Positions 1 to 7,902 of a stretch of DNA of 64,000 nucleotides are shown piece after piece. Made by a program: the position numbers and the translations under genes. The stretch spans positions 1,178,001 through 1,242,000 of the forward strand of contig NZ_CADDWH010000001.1 in assembly GCF_902809865.1 (NCBI RefSeq), given 5' to 3'. Each line of letters begins with the position of its first letter. Positions within the stretch are counted from its first letter, which is position 1. The stretch comes from Halobacillus sp. Marseille-Q1614 (lineage in GTDB: Bacteria; Bacillota; Bacilli; Bacillales; Halobacillaceae). Under the pieces are notes generated by a model. It was given only the letters and a program-made list of their open reading frames with translations. It was not told the DNA's origin and did no database searches.

Positions 1-234
<234 letters not shown>

Positions 235-351
235 TTATTATGTTTGAAGCTCGTGGTGATTCAAAATAAATGAACCTCTAACATATTTATTGTAAAGTGA
301 GAGACGAAAGTTTTCAATACGTATGCTAGATGTTAGAAAAGAGGGCTGATT

Positions 352-1404
352 TTGTTTACATACATTCTTCTCGATTGTATCGAATCCATAAATAAAGAAA
401 GAACCGTCTCGGGCATCTATCACCTCATCCAGGGCAAACGATCGGCCCAGAGTCTTCAGGATGCTAAAGTGTATAGATTAGAACGTTATTTCGGCATCTA
501 TCCTGACTTGAAAAGAGCGACATTTCAGAAGGTAATGGAAGATATGGAGCAGCAGCGCTGGATTGCCTTGAGTGACTATGCCGAGCTATTACCAGAAGGA
601 GAACGAGTATTAAAAATGTCTGCTTCAGGCCAGAACCAGTACTTTTCGGGTCTGAGTCATCACCGGCACATAATTACGTTTGAACAGAGGATCCGTCTAC
701 TTATTCAGACACTGTCACAGAGTAAACTAAACGATTTTTCTTTTATCCCGATTATTGAAGACGTTTCAGTCCAGCAATGGGTTAAAAACATTTATCAGCT
801 TAAAAATTCAGGCCGTATGCTTGATCAGCTTTTTAAAGAATTATCCGATCTTCTATCAAAGACCGAAAGTCTCGAAGCAGAGCTGTTTACCGGAAGATTA
901 AGCGGTGGAAGAAGAATAGGGAAAACGAGAGCACAGCTTGCGGATCAGTACCATATTCGAGAACAAGACGTAGATATATATATCAAGCACGTGTTTTTCT
1001 ACTTATTTCACTTGTCGAAACAGGAAATGGAAACGTATCCTGTACTTCATCTCTGCCGTAAGGGACTGGAAGACAGCCGGCTGATTACTCAATCGGCTCA
1101 AGTTACATATCAATGGCTTGAAAAAGGCTATTCCCTAGAGGAAGTCGCGCGCTTACGCCGGTTAAAAGAAAGCACGATTCAAGATCATCTCGTAGAAGCA
1201 GCTTTGACTATTGAAGATTTTTCCATCGACTCATTTGTTAAACCTTCTGCCCAGGAAGAAATTCTATCGGTGATGGTAAAATTAGGTTCCAACAAACTGA
1301 AGCAGCTGTTTGAAGAGCTTGAAGGCTCTTATACTTACTTTCAATTAAGACTCGTTGTAGCTAAGAGCCAGCACAAGAAAGAGAGGAATGAGTCCCATGT
1401 GTGA
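352..1404 (+). CDS. ypbB: YpbB-type helix-turn-helix protein, partner gene of RecS helicase
   Basis: 350-residue cytoplasmic protein of the YpbB family, always found just upstream of recS in Bacillaceae. Function is not established. The C-terminal part (about residues 250-285, with YSLEEVARLRRLKESTIQDH) is a helix-turn-helix of the kind found at the C-terminus of some RecQ-type helicases, so it may recognise DNA for the downstream helicase; that is inference. Start is TTG at 352, with GAGGG 6 nt upstream. The 3' end overlaps the recS start region, which suggests translational coupling in a two-gene unit. The N-terminal 240 residues show no motif I can name. Confidence 0.85.
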   Translation: MFTYILLDCIESINKERTVSGIYHLIQGKRSAQSLQDAKVYRLERYFGIYPDLKRATFQKVMEDMEQQRWIALSDYAELLPEGERVLKMSASGQNQYFSGLSHHRHIITFEQRIRLLIQTLSQSKLNDFSFIPIIEDVSVQQWVKNIYQLKNSGRMLDQLFKELSDLLSKTESLEAELFTGRLSGGRRIGKTRAQLADQYHIREQDVDIYIKHVFFYLFHLSKQEMETYPVLHLCRKGLEDSRLITQSAQVTYQWLEKGYSLEEVARLRRLKESTIQDHLVEAALTIEDFSIDSFVKPSAQEEILSVMVKLGSNKLKQLFEELEGSYTYFQLRLVVAKSQHKKERNESHV

Positions 1405-2890
1405 GTCACTTGAAAAAAAGCTGTATCAACATTTTGGCTTTTCTTCATTCCGTCAAGGGCAGCGCGAGATCATCAAAGATGTGTTAGCAGGCAGGGACGT
1501 GTTAGGCATTCTTCCTACCGGGGTCGGCAAGTCGCTTTGTTTTCAATTACCTGCAAAATGCTTAAGCGGAACGACGATCGTTATTTCTCCGCTGATTTCA
1601 TTAATGGTCGATCAAGTCAAACAGTTAAAAGCAAAGGGCTTTAAGGACGCTGTCGCTATTAATAGTTTAATGGATATTAAGCAGCGCAGTTTATCCCTTC
1701 AGCACTTACATCGTTATTCATTGATTTATTTATCACCTGAGATGCTCCAGAACCCATGGATGGAAAAGAGATTGAAACAGTTGAAAGTTGATCTTCTGGT
1801 CATTGATGAAGCGCACTGTATCTCCCAGTGGGGACACGAGTTCAGAACCGATTATTTAAAAATTGGAGAAGCAGCCGAAAACCTTGGGCATCCTCCTGTC
1901 TTAGCATTAAGCGCCACAGCAACACCGGAAGTGCAAAAAGATATTAAACATCAGCTGGGGCTTCCTCTTATGAAAGAGCATATTTACAAAATGGACAAGC
2001 CGAACATAAGCCTGTGTGTGGAAAAGTGTGAGGACCCCGAAGAAAAATTAGAACGGATTATGCGTGTATTAAGGGCGCAGACTTCTCCTACAATGATTTA
2101 TTTCTCAAGCCGGCAGACGGCAGAGGGGGTCACAGAACAACTAAAGCAAAGACTTGACCAGCGCATCGCCTTTTACCATGGAGGAATGGAGCCGATGGAC
2201 AGGCTGCTTGTACAGCAGCAGTTCATGAATGATCAGCTTGATGTCGTATGCTGCACAAATGCTTTTGGAATGGGTGTAGATAAACCAAATATTCGCAGGG
2301 TGATTCACTATCATTTCCCAACACAGCTCGAATCCTATATTCAGGAAATAGGCCGGGCCGGAAGAGATGGTCTCCATTGTGCCAGCCTTGTTTTATACAC
2401 CCCGACTGATCATCATCTGCCGCTTAGGCTGATCCAAAGTGAATTGCCGGAAGAAGCAGACGTTAATAATCTGTTTCGGTATTTACAGAGTGAAAATGAG
2501 CTGAAAGAAAACACTTTAGTAGAGAAACTCGAACTGTCGGAGTCCCAGTGGAATTTTTTGAAATACCAGCTCGAGCAGCATCGTATCAGTAACAATGATC
2601 AGTCAGAAGCAAAAGTTATGATTATTGAGCAGCTGAAAGAGCGCTGGTATTATAAAAACCGCAAGTTTAAAGAGATGCTCGATTGGATTCATTACGACGG
2701 GTGCCGCCGGGAAAAATTGTACGCCCCTTTTCAGGAAGGTTATAATTCCCCGGAAGTTCCATGCTGTGATTACTGCGGCGCCTCTATAGAGGATCTTTCA
2801 GCTGCGTCTTCCCGTGAACCGGCCCTTCAGGAAGAGCAATGGCCTGCTCGGCTTAAGGCTATTTTTCTGCAGGAGCCTTTAAATGGCTAG
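1397..2890 (+). CDS. recS: RecQ-family ATP-dependent DNA helicase RecS
   Basis: Superfamily 2 helicase of about 497 residues that unwinds DNA 3'-5' in recombination and repair. Walker A is LPTGVGKS (around residue 42), Walker B is DEAH (around 136) followed by CISQWGHEFR, and motif VI is QEIGRAGRDG. A zinc-binding tail (CRREKL ... CCDYCG, ending near residue 460) is present, but there is no long RQC-HRDC extension, matching the short RecS rather than the long RecQ paralogue. ATG at 1397 is preferred over ATG at 1388: GAGAGG at 1381-1386 is 10 nt from 1397 but only 1 nt from 1388. It overlaps the end of ypbB and is followed by an overlapping protease gene. Confidence 0.93.
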   Translation: MCESLEKKLYQHFGFSSFRQGQREIIKDVLAGRDVLGILPTGVGKSLCFQLPAKCLSGTTIVISPLISLMVDQVKQLKAKGFKDAVAINSLMDIKQRSLSLQHLHRYSLIYLSPEMLQNPWMEKRLKQLKVDLLVIDEAHCISQWGHEFRTDYLKIGEAAENLGHPPVLALSATATPEVQKDIKHQLGLPLMKEHIYKMDKPNISLCVEKCEDPEEKLERIMRVLRAQTSPTMIYFSSRQTAEGVTEQLKQRLDQRIAFYHGGMEPMDRLLVQQQFMNDQLDVVCCTNAFGMGVDKPNIRRVIHYHFPTQLESYIQEIGRAGRDGLHCASLVLYTPTDHHLPLRLIQSELPEEADVNNLFRYLQSENELKENTLVEKLELSESQWNFLKYQLEQHRISNNDQSEAKVMIIEQLKERWYYKNRKFKEMLDWIHYDGCRREKLYAPFQEGYNSPEVPCCDYCGASIEDLSAASSREPALQEEQWPARLKAIFLQEPLNG

Positions 2891-3482
2891 CCGGCAGGAA
2901 GAAATGATCCAGCAGATGACAAAAAAAGAGATAACAGGGCACTTAGCAGTCACACAAACCGTATTGCTGTGTATTGCTCTGCTGTTAAGCTGGTTCTGGT
3001 TTGATTCGTTCACCCGTGACTGGCTGGTCTTATTTACTCATGTGAAATGGAATGAATGGATGCTATATGGCATCCTTCCCGGCCTCATCATCATTGCGGT
3101 TGACTTACTGCTCATCGCTCTTCTGCCTGAACGTTTTTATGATGACGGCGGAATAAATCAAAAAGTTTTTCAAGGCCAGTCCTATTCTGCTACTTTTCTT
3201 CTTACTCTTTGGGTGGCCGTTTGTGAAGAAGTTTTGTTTAGAGGAGTAATCCAAAGCGAGTTTGGTTTCTGGACAGCCAGCATCTTATTTGCGCTCGTCC
3301 ATTTCCGCTATTTAAAAAAGGTTGTCCTGCTGATATCTGTGCTGCTGGTTAGTTTTTTTATCGGATATATATTTATGGTCACTGAAAACCTCGTGGTAAC
3401 CATTACCATTCATTTTCTAATAGATTTTGGATTAGCTGTATTGATCTATTCAAGAAAGAAGGAATCTTCCATTGAAAGATAG
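2883..3482 (+). CDS. ypbD: CPBP-family intramembrane metalloprotease (YpbD-like)
   Basis: Polytopic membrane protein of 199 residues with about five hydrophobic segments. It carries the CPBP/Abi (CAAX protease-like) motifs: EEVLFRG near residue 114, a His-containing LVHFRY near 140, and a final HFLIDF near 174. These motifs form the intramembrane zinc site of the family. The substrate is unknown; family members process prenylated proteins, peptides or bacteriocin-related targets. ATG at 2883 overlaps the last codons of recS by 8 nt, with AGGAG just upstream, so it is co-transcribed with ypbB-recS. The same neighbour is found in B. subtilis. Confidence 0.85.
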   Translation: MASRQEEMIQQMTKKEITGHLAVTQTVLLCIALLLSWFWFDSFTRDWLVLFTHVKWNEWMLYGILPGLIIIAVDLLLIALLPERFYDDGGINQKVFQGQSYSATFLLTLWVAVCEEVLFRGVIQSEFGFWTASILFALVHFRYLKKVVLLISVLLVSFFIGYIFMVTENLVVTITIHFLIDFGLAVLIYSRKKESSIER

Positions 3483-3744
3483 AAGTCAACCCGCCAAAGA
3501 ACATCTTCCGTCTCATAAGGGGGAGGATATTTTTCAATTACCTTCCCGAAGCGAAGTTTATCGAGAGAGAAAGAAAAGAAGCATTCAAAGGTTCAGTCTC
3601 TTGTGGTTTCGTTTTCTGCTTGTTCTTTTATTTATGATTATCCTCATCGTCATAAGCCAGCCTTACTGGATAGGGTGGATGGATAAACAAAGAGAGCAAA
3701 TCGAAAAGCCGAGCCCTTATCACGAAGAAATTACCATAAAATAA
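3472..3744 (+). CDS. Short YpbE-position membrane protein lacking a LysM domain
   Basis: 90-residue protein starting at TTG 3472, which overlaps ypbD by 11 nt. It has a charged cytoplasmic N-terminus (ERKKRSIQR), one transmembrane segment (about residues 46-66), and only about 20 residues beyond it. In B. subtilis the gene at this position (ypbE) continues into a linker and a C-terminal LysM peptidoglycan-binding domain. Here the frame stops before any such domain, and no LysM-like sequence lies between the stop and the terminator in any frame. It is either a truncated ypbE or a short variant; no function is known. Confidence 0.6.
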   Translation: MKDRSQPAKEHLPSHKGEDIFQLPSRSEVYRERKKRSIQRFSLLWFRFLLVLLFMIILIVISQPYWIGWMDKQREQIEKPSPYHEEITIK

Positions 3745-3745
3745 G

Positions 3746-3780
3746 AAAAGCTCCCCACGGCCAAGGGAAGCTTTTAGTTT
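3746..3780. terminator. Bidirectional terminator between ypbE-like gene and cotJC
   Basis: AAAAGCT (3746-3752) pairs with AGCTTTT (3769-3775), extended by CCC/GGG with one mismatch. There is an A-run on the left and a T-run on the right, so it can end transcripts on both strands. It lies between convergent stop codons. Confidence 0.8.
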
Positions 3781-4348
3781 AAAAGATTCTTTTCTTATCC
3801 CGTTCATGTTTTAAGATTTCTACGGCTTCTTTGAAACGCTGAGAATGGACGATTTCTCGTTCTCTTAAAAACTTCAGGCTGTCATTTAAAAATGGATCAT
3901 CTGACATGTTAATGATCCACTGGTAAGTAGCTCGAGCTTTTTCCTCAGCGGCTATGTCTTCATATAAATCAGCAATTGGGTCACCTTTTGCCTGGATGTA
4001 AGTAGCTGTCCAAGGGTTTCCGGCCGCGTCGTGATAAAATAACGCTTTATCATGATTCGCATAATGAGCGCCGAGACCAGCTTCTTTCAACTGTTCAGGA
4101 GTTGCATCTTTCGTTAATTTATAGACCATTGTGGCAATCATTTCTAAATGAGCGAACTCCTCAGTTCCGATATCTGTAAGTAGCCCGATAACCTGATCAG
4201 GTATCGAATAACGCTGGTTTAAATAGCGCAGAGCTGCGGATAATTCTCCGTCGGCCCCTCCGTATTGTTCAATTAAAAATCGGGCGAGCCGGGGGTTGCA
4301 CTCACTGACTTTAACCGGATACTGCAGCTTCTTTTCATATAACCACAT
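3779..4348 (-). CDS. cotJC: Spore coat protein CotJC (manganese-catalase family)
   Basis: 189-residue protein of the CotJC family, whose fold is that of dimanganese catalases. It is part of the inner spore coat assembled in the mother cell. Visible family features are the YGGADGELSAALRYL stretch, GTEEFAHLEMI (carboxylate and His ligand region), and EEKARATYQWI later on. Length equals the family norm. ATG at 4348 has AAAGGAGG 6 nt upstream. It is the last gene of a cotJA-cotJB-cotJC operon. Catalase activity cannot be confirmed from sequence alone. Confidence 0.93.
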   Translation of the reverse strand: MWLYEKKLQYPVKVSECNPRLARFLIEQYGGADGELSAALRYLNQRYSIPDQVIGLLTDIGTEEFAHLEMIATMVYKLTKDATPEQLKEAGLGAHYANHDKALFYHDAAGNPWTATYIQAKGDPIADLYEDIAAEEKARATYQWIINMSDDPFLNDSLKFLREREIVHSQRFKEAVEILKHERDKKRIF

Positions 4349-4366
4349 AGTCTGCCTCCTTTATTA

Positions 4367-4624
4367 TTACATTTGCCATGGCCATGGAGCTTTGTTCCAA
4401 TTCCACGGGTACGAAGAATAACTGCCTCCAAACTGAAGGAGCGGTCCGAAAGACAGTTCATACTGATGCTTTAATTTCTTGCTTTGGGAAGCCAGTTCAT
4501 TAAACTGCTGAATCGACTGGGCATCGTTAGGGTGGGTATCTAAGTATAGAGTTAATTCCACCAATGCGAAATCGACCTGCTGAATCTGAAGCATTAATTC
4601 CTGCTGTTCTTTACTTGGATTCAA
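4367..4624 (-). CDS. cotJB: Spore coat protein CotJB
   Basis: 85-residue soluble protein of the CotJB family. Its typical pattern is a helical N-terminus (QIQQVDFALVELTLYLDTHP) and a Pro/Trp/Tyr-rich C-terminus ending in SYPWNWNKAPWPW. It is needed with CotJA and CotJC for this coat layer. The start is TTG at 4624, overlapping the cotJA stop (TTGA overlap), with GAGGTGAGG upstream, so it is probably coupled to cotJA. ATG is not available at the family's usual start. Confidence 0.9.
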   Translation of the reverse strand: MNPSKEQQELMLQIQQVDFALVELTLYLDTHPNDAQSIQQFNELASQSKKLKHQYELSFGPLLQFGGSYSSYPWNWNKAPWPWQM

Positions 4625-4845
4625 CCTTCCTCACCTCTTTTCGGAGCCGGAGATGGATATGGATCAAATAAAACAGGCCATAACGTCCCCCTAAAAAGCG
4701 CCTCTTGAACAGGGAATTGAGGAAGTCCCGGCGGCTGGAATCCTAAATATAAATTAGGCGGGGTCTGATAATATTTCCACCGCATCGGAGGGCACGGATC
4801 ATTCGTGCTTATAAAAGGCTTATACCATTTAATGGGTGTGTACAT
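4621..4845 (-). CDS. cotJA: Spore coat-associated protein CotJA
   Basis: About 74 residues, rich in Pro and aromatic residues. The CotJA signature is DPCPPMRWKYYQTPPNLYLG followed by FQPPGLPQF and EALFRGTLWP. It is a spore coat component that in B. subtilis interacts with CotJC. ATG at 4845 is chosen because AAAGG lies 8 nt upstream; GTG 4854 and ATG 4851 fall in or next to that ribosome site. A SigE-like promoter sits just upstream. In B. subtilis cotJ lies in a different chromosomal region, so its presence between ypbE and mecB here is a local rearrangement. Confidence 0.9.
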   Translation of the reverse strand: MYTPIKWYKPFISTNDPCPPMRWKYYQTPPNLYLGFQPPGLPQFPVQEALFRGTLWPVLFDPYPSPAPKRGEEG

Positions 4846-4874
4846 AATCATCACCTTTCTGCTGTCATATCACC

Positions 4875-4903
4875 AAATTATGTTTTCTGGGCTTGTTCTA
4901 TTC
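4875..4903 (-). promoter_or_regulatory. SigE-type promoter for cotJABC
   Basis: On the minus strand a -35 element GAATA (4903-4899) and a -10 element CATAATTT (4882-4875) are separated by 16 nt. This fits the mother-cell SigE pattern (ATA, N16-17, CATA). It would start transcription about 20 nt before the cotJA ribosome site, and B. subtilis cotJ is known to be SigE-dependent. Confidence 0.55.
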
Positions 4904-5016
4904 CGTGAACAAAAAACAAAGGAAGTGTTCGAATACATATAAAAATGAAGCGGCGGATAGGGAAATGGTTTAGAAGAGGGATAAATTATAATGGAAGTGT
5001 AAGCTTTCAAAACGGC

Positions 5017-5028
5017 ACGTTTAAACGT
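5017..5028. promoter_or_regulatory. Perfect 12-bp palindrome, candidate operator
   Basis: ACGTTTAAACGT is a perfect palindrome ending 8 nt before the -35 element of the MerR-B12 gene promoter. MerR/CarH-type proteins bind dyad sites and commonly autoregulate. The assignment as an operator is inference. Confidence 0.4.
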
Positions 5029-5036
5029 ATATAAAC

Positions 5037-5066
5037 TTTACACATTAAATCTTGGAGTTTTATAAT
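5037..5066 (+). promoter_or_regulatory. SigA promoter of the MerR-B12 regulator gene
   Basis: TTTACA (5037-5042), an 18-nt spacer, then TATAAT (5061-5066). The predicted start near 5073 precedes the GGAGGAAGG ribosome site by about 13 nt. Confidence 0.75.
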
Positions 5067-5096
5067 TAAATAAAATGCTGCAGTGGAGGAAGGGTT

Positions 5097-6005
5097 ATGC
5101 CTAATCATAAAGCAAAATATAACATCAAAGCCGTCTCGCAGATGCTGGATATCCAGCCGGGGACGCTGAGGGCATGGGAAAGACGCTATCAGATGATCCG
5201 TCCGATTCGTAATGAAGCAGGACACCGATTATATACAGATGAACATATTCATACCTTAAGATGGTTGATTGACAAAGTGAATAAAGGGTTTACAATTTCA
5301 CAAGCAGTCGCCCTTATAGAAAATAACGAAGAACCTGTTTCTTCCCAGCAGCATGATAAGCACAACCGGCTGGATGTACTAGGAAATGAATTAATGGAGC
5401 ATTTGCTCTGTTTTGATGAACGGGGAGCCCAGCTGAAATTGGATGAAGCCTTCAGCTTATTTATTCCTGAGACAGTAGCGATCAATATGATTGGCCCAAT
5501 TCTTCTAAAAGTAGGAGACTTATGGGAAAAGAATCAAATTACGAGCGCGCACGAGCATTTTGCAAGTAATTTTCTCCGTTCGAGAATTGGGATGATGCTT
5601 GTATCCATTCCGCTTGAAGGTATGCAGCCTAAAGCCCTTTTAGTCTGCGGCCCAAATGAACGGCATGAACTTGGTCTGCTTATATTTGCCCTGTTCTTAA
5701 AAAGGAAAGGCTATGAAGTTATCTATTTAGGACAAAGTGTGGCGAGCGGAGATGTGGATGTCGTACTTGATGAAATAAATCCTAAGTACCTTTTTCTGTC
5801 CTGTACGATGAAGAATAATCTGCCTGCTACGCTCCGCTTAGTTGAAAAACTGGATAAGCAGTTCCCAAGTGTACAAATAGGGCTTGGCGGCTATGCCTAT
5901 GATCAATTGACAGAAATAGAAGAAAAACGACTGTCTTCCTATATGGTCGGAAAAACACGCGAAGAGTGGGAAGACTGGTTGAACAAAGGAAATCATGGAA
6001 GTTAA
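5097..6005 (+). CDS. MerR-family regulator with cobalamin-binding domain (CarH/LitR type)
   Basis: 302-residue transcription factor. Residues 5-75 are a MerR winged helix (YNIKAVSQMLDIQPGTLRAWERRY). About 90-170 is a B12-binding helical bundle, and 178-300 a Rossmann-type B12-binding domain. Two hallmark motifs of the light-sensing CarH/LitR proteins are intact: W143-x9-E153-H154 (DLWEKNQITSAHEHF) and E188-x-H190-x-x-G193 (ERHELG). His190 would be the lower axial ligand of cobalamin. In characterised members, adenosylcobalamin-bound protein represses DNA and light releases it, often controlling carotenoid genes. The gene is monocistronic with its own promoter and a nearby palindrome. B12-dependent light sensing is inferred from the motifs. 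Confidence 0.85.
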   Translation: MPNHKAKYNIKAVSQMLDIQPGTLRAWERRYQMIRPIRNEAGHRLYTDEHIHTLRWLIDKVNKGFTISQAVALIENNEEPVSSQQHDKHNRLDVLGNELMEHLLCFDERGAQLKLDEAFSLFIPETVAINMIGPILLKVGDLWEKNQITSAHEHFASNFLRSRIGMMLVSIPLEGMQPKALLVCGPNERHELGLLIFALFLKRKGYEVIYLGQSVASGDVDVVLDEINPKYLFLSCTMKNNLPATLRLVEKLDKQFPSVQIGLGGYAYDQLTEIEEKRLSSYMVGKTREEWEDWLNKGNHGS

Positions 6006-6119
6006 ATGAGAATAGCCCCCAGTCCATTTTTATGGATATAATTCCAAAAAAAGTGCCATAATGAGAGCAGTCATCATAAGATAGAGATAACCAGATATCC
6101 GTAAAAGGGGGGCGTATAC

Positions 6120-6698
6120 ATGCGAGTTGAAAGAATGTCTAATGAAAAATTTAAAATTTTTCTTACGTTTGATGATTTATTAGACAGAGGTTTAACTAAA
6201 GAGGAACTTTGGAATGACCTTCCGAGAGTTCATCGAGTTTTTAGTGATATGATGTATGACGCCGGGGTAGAACTTGGAGTGGAGTTAAGCGGTATGCTGC
6301 TTGTCCAAGTTTATCTATTACAGGCGCAGGGAATGCTGGTAGTTGTTACAAAATCTAAAGAAGATATAGATGAAGATGATGATTATATTGAGATGAAAGT
6401 AACCTTAGATGAAAGTAAAGAAATGATTTTCGCTTTTGACGATTTTGAAGATATTATTCAGGCTGGAATCCACCTCTATGAGTTAGGTGTCATTAAAGGT
6501 GACGTATTCTACTATAATGATCATTATTACATGCTGTTAGATGATGTAGATATCTTCCATTTAGATATTGAACAAGTAATCGCTCTATTATCGGAGTTCT
6601 CTTCGGCTACAGCGATGACTTCTCATCGTTTATTAGAATATGGGAAGCCGATTATGAAGGATAATGCAATGGAAACGATTTGTAAATACTTCTATTAA
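6120..6698 (+). CDS. mecB: MecA-family adaptor protein, YpbH/MecB type
   Basis: 192-residue adaptor of the MecA family, which delivers substrates to the ClpC/ClpP protease. The MecA paralogue controls competence through ComK. The N-terminus MRVERMSNEKFKIFLTFDDL is the substrate-binding part; an acidic stretch (DIDEDDDYIEM, about residues 83-93) links to the C-terminal ClpC-binding domain. Its place between the ypb genes and gudB matches B. subtilis ypbH (mecB) rather than mecA. A GGGGGG-rich ribosome site precedes ATG 6120. It is a single gene with its own terminator. Confidence 0.88.
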   Translation: MRVERMSNEKFKIFLTFDDLLDRGLTKEELWNDLPRVHRVFSDMMYDAGVELGVELSGMLLVQVYLLQAQGMLVVVTKSKEDIDEDDDYIEMKVTLDESKEMIFAFDDFEDIIQAGIHLYELGVIKGDVFYYNDHYYMLLDDVDIFHLDIEQVIALLSEFSSATAMTSHRLLEYGKPIMKDNAMETICKYFY

Positions 6699-6710
6699 AT
6701 GGGTGGATCG

Positions 6711-6745
6711 AGAACGGATGCTAAAGCAGCTTCGTTCTTTTTGTT
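6711..6745 (+). terminator. Terminator of mecB
   Basis: AGAACG (6711-6716) pairs with CGTTCT (6733-6738), with inner GCT/AGC pairs, followed by a T-rich tract. Confidence 0.75.
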
Positions 6746-6832
6746 TTTTAAATAGAAGGTGAATAGGGAACGTGTTAAAATGATGATGGTTATGTAAATG
6801 ATAAAGACTGAAGAAACGGAGAGTGTGCATTC

Positions 6833-7777
6833 ATGAAAATTGCAGTATTGTATGGGGGAGTTTCAGGAGAACGCGAGGTATCCCTTTCAACTGGAAAAGG
6901 AGTTATACAGGCGTTAGAAAACAGAGGACATGAAGTGGTCAGCATCGACTTTAATCCTTCTCATTTAAATGAGCTTCTCCAATTAAACGTAGATTTAGTA
7001 TTTATCGCTCTTCACGGCCGTTACGGCGAAGATGGAAAAATACAAGGCCTTCTCGATATGCTTGAGATTCCATATGTCGGATCTGGAGTTCTCGCTTCAG
7101 CACTGGCGATGGATAAAGCAAAATCCAAACAGATCTTTTCCAAAGAAGGCATTCATACAGCCGACAGCCAGGCTTATCCAATACAGCAGTTTACAAACAT
7201 AGATGAAGTTATTCAAAGAATAAAAGCTGAGTTTACGGCTCCTTTTGTAGTGAAGCCAAACCAGGAGGGTTCCACACTTGGATTAACGATCGTAAAAGAC
7301 AGCGGGCAAATCGATGAGGCGGTTAAATTTGCAGCTGCTTCAGATTCTGTAATCTTAGTCGAAGATTTTGTGAAAGGAAGAGAAGTCACGGTGCCTGTGA
7401 TCGGAAAGCAGGGCGAGGAAGAAGCTCTTCCTGTTATAGAAATCATTCCTAAGAGTGAGTACTATGACTATGACTCTAAATATAAGCCAGGCGGCAGCGA
7501 ACATATCGTTCCTGCAAAAATCTCTGATGAATTGACGAAGCAGCTCCAGGAGGATGCGGTAAAAGCCCATCAATTATTAGGCTGTAAAACATATTCACGG
7601 GTAGACTTTATAATAGATGGGAATAATAGACCTATCATATTAGAAGTAAACACCCTGCCAGGCATGACACCGACGAGTCTGTTTCCAGATTCAGCCAAGG
7701 TAATCGGCTGGAGCTATGATGACTTAATCGACCGTTTTGTTTCTCTTTCCACTCAGGAGAAAAAACAGACAATGTAA
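6833..7777 (+). CDS. ddl: D-alanine--D-alanine ligase
   Basis: 314-residue ATP-grasp enzyme that joins two D-Ala into the dipeptide used for peptidoglycan stem peptides. Visible motifs are LYGGVSGEREVSLSTG at the N-terminus, ALHGRYGEDGKIQG, PFVVKPNQEGST, GREVTVPVIG and ILEVNTLPGMTP at the C-terminus. The last supplies the magnesium-binding Glu and Asn. ATG at 6833 has a GGAGAG site upstream. Single gene. In B. subtilis ddl is next to murF elsewhere, so this is a different chromosomal setting, possibly a local rearrangement or a second ligase. Confidence 0.93.
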   Translation: MKIAVLYGGVSGEREVSLSTGKGVIQALENRGHEVVSIDFNPSHLNELLQLNVDLVFIALHGRYGEDGKIQGLLDMLEIPYVGSGVLASALAMDKAKSKQIFSKEGIHTADSQAYPIQQFTNIDEVIQRIKAEFTAPFVVKPNQEGSTLGLTIVKDSGQIDEAVKFAAASDSVILVEDFVKGREVTVPVIGKQGEEEALPVIEIIPKSEYYDYDSKYKPGGSEHIVPAKISDELTKQLQEDAVKAHQLLGCKTYSRVDFIIDGNNRPIILEVNTLPGMTPTSLFPDSAKVIGWSYDDLIDRFVSLSTQEKKQTM

Positions 7778-7825
7778 TCGCTTTCGAGTTTATTTTTAAA
7801 GTAGGAAATTAAGCTTAAAAATTGC

Positions 7826-7853
7826 TTGCTTTAAAGAATGGAACGTGTATACT
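7826..7853 (+). promoter_or_regulatory. SigA promoter of gudB
   Basis: TTGCTT (7826-7831), 16 nt, TATACT (7848-7853), placing the start about 30 nt before the AGGAGG of gudB. Confidence 0.65.
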
Positions 7854-7902
7854 ATTCACTGAAAGAACCCAAAGCTATTGGTTTCATATAGGAGGTAAAT
7901 CG

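Noticed and set aside
237-264. Promoter TTGAAT-16-CATAAT for fer on the minus strand
   Set aside because: The predicted start would fall within or after the ribosome site, so it cannot be the functional fer promoter.
7822-7902. N-terminal extension of gudB
   Set aside because: It covers the promoter and the AGGAGG; the family starts at the ATG 7903.
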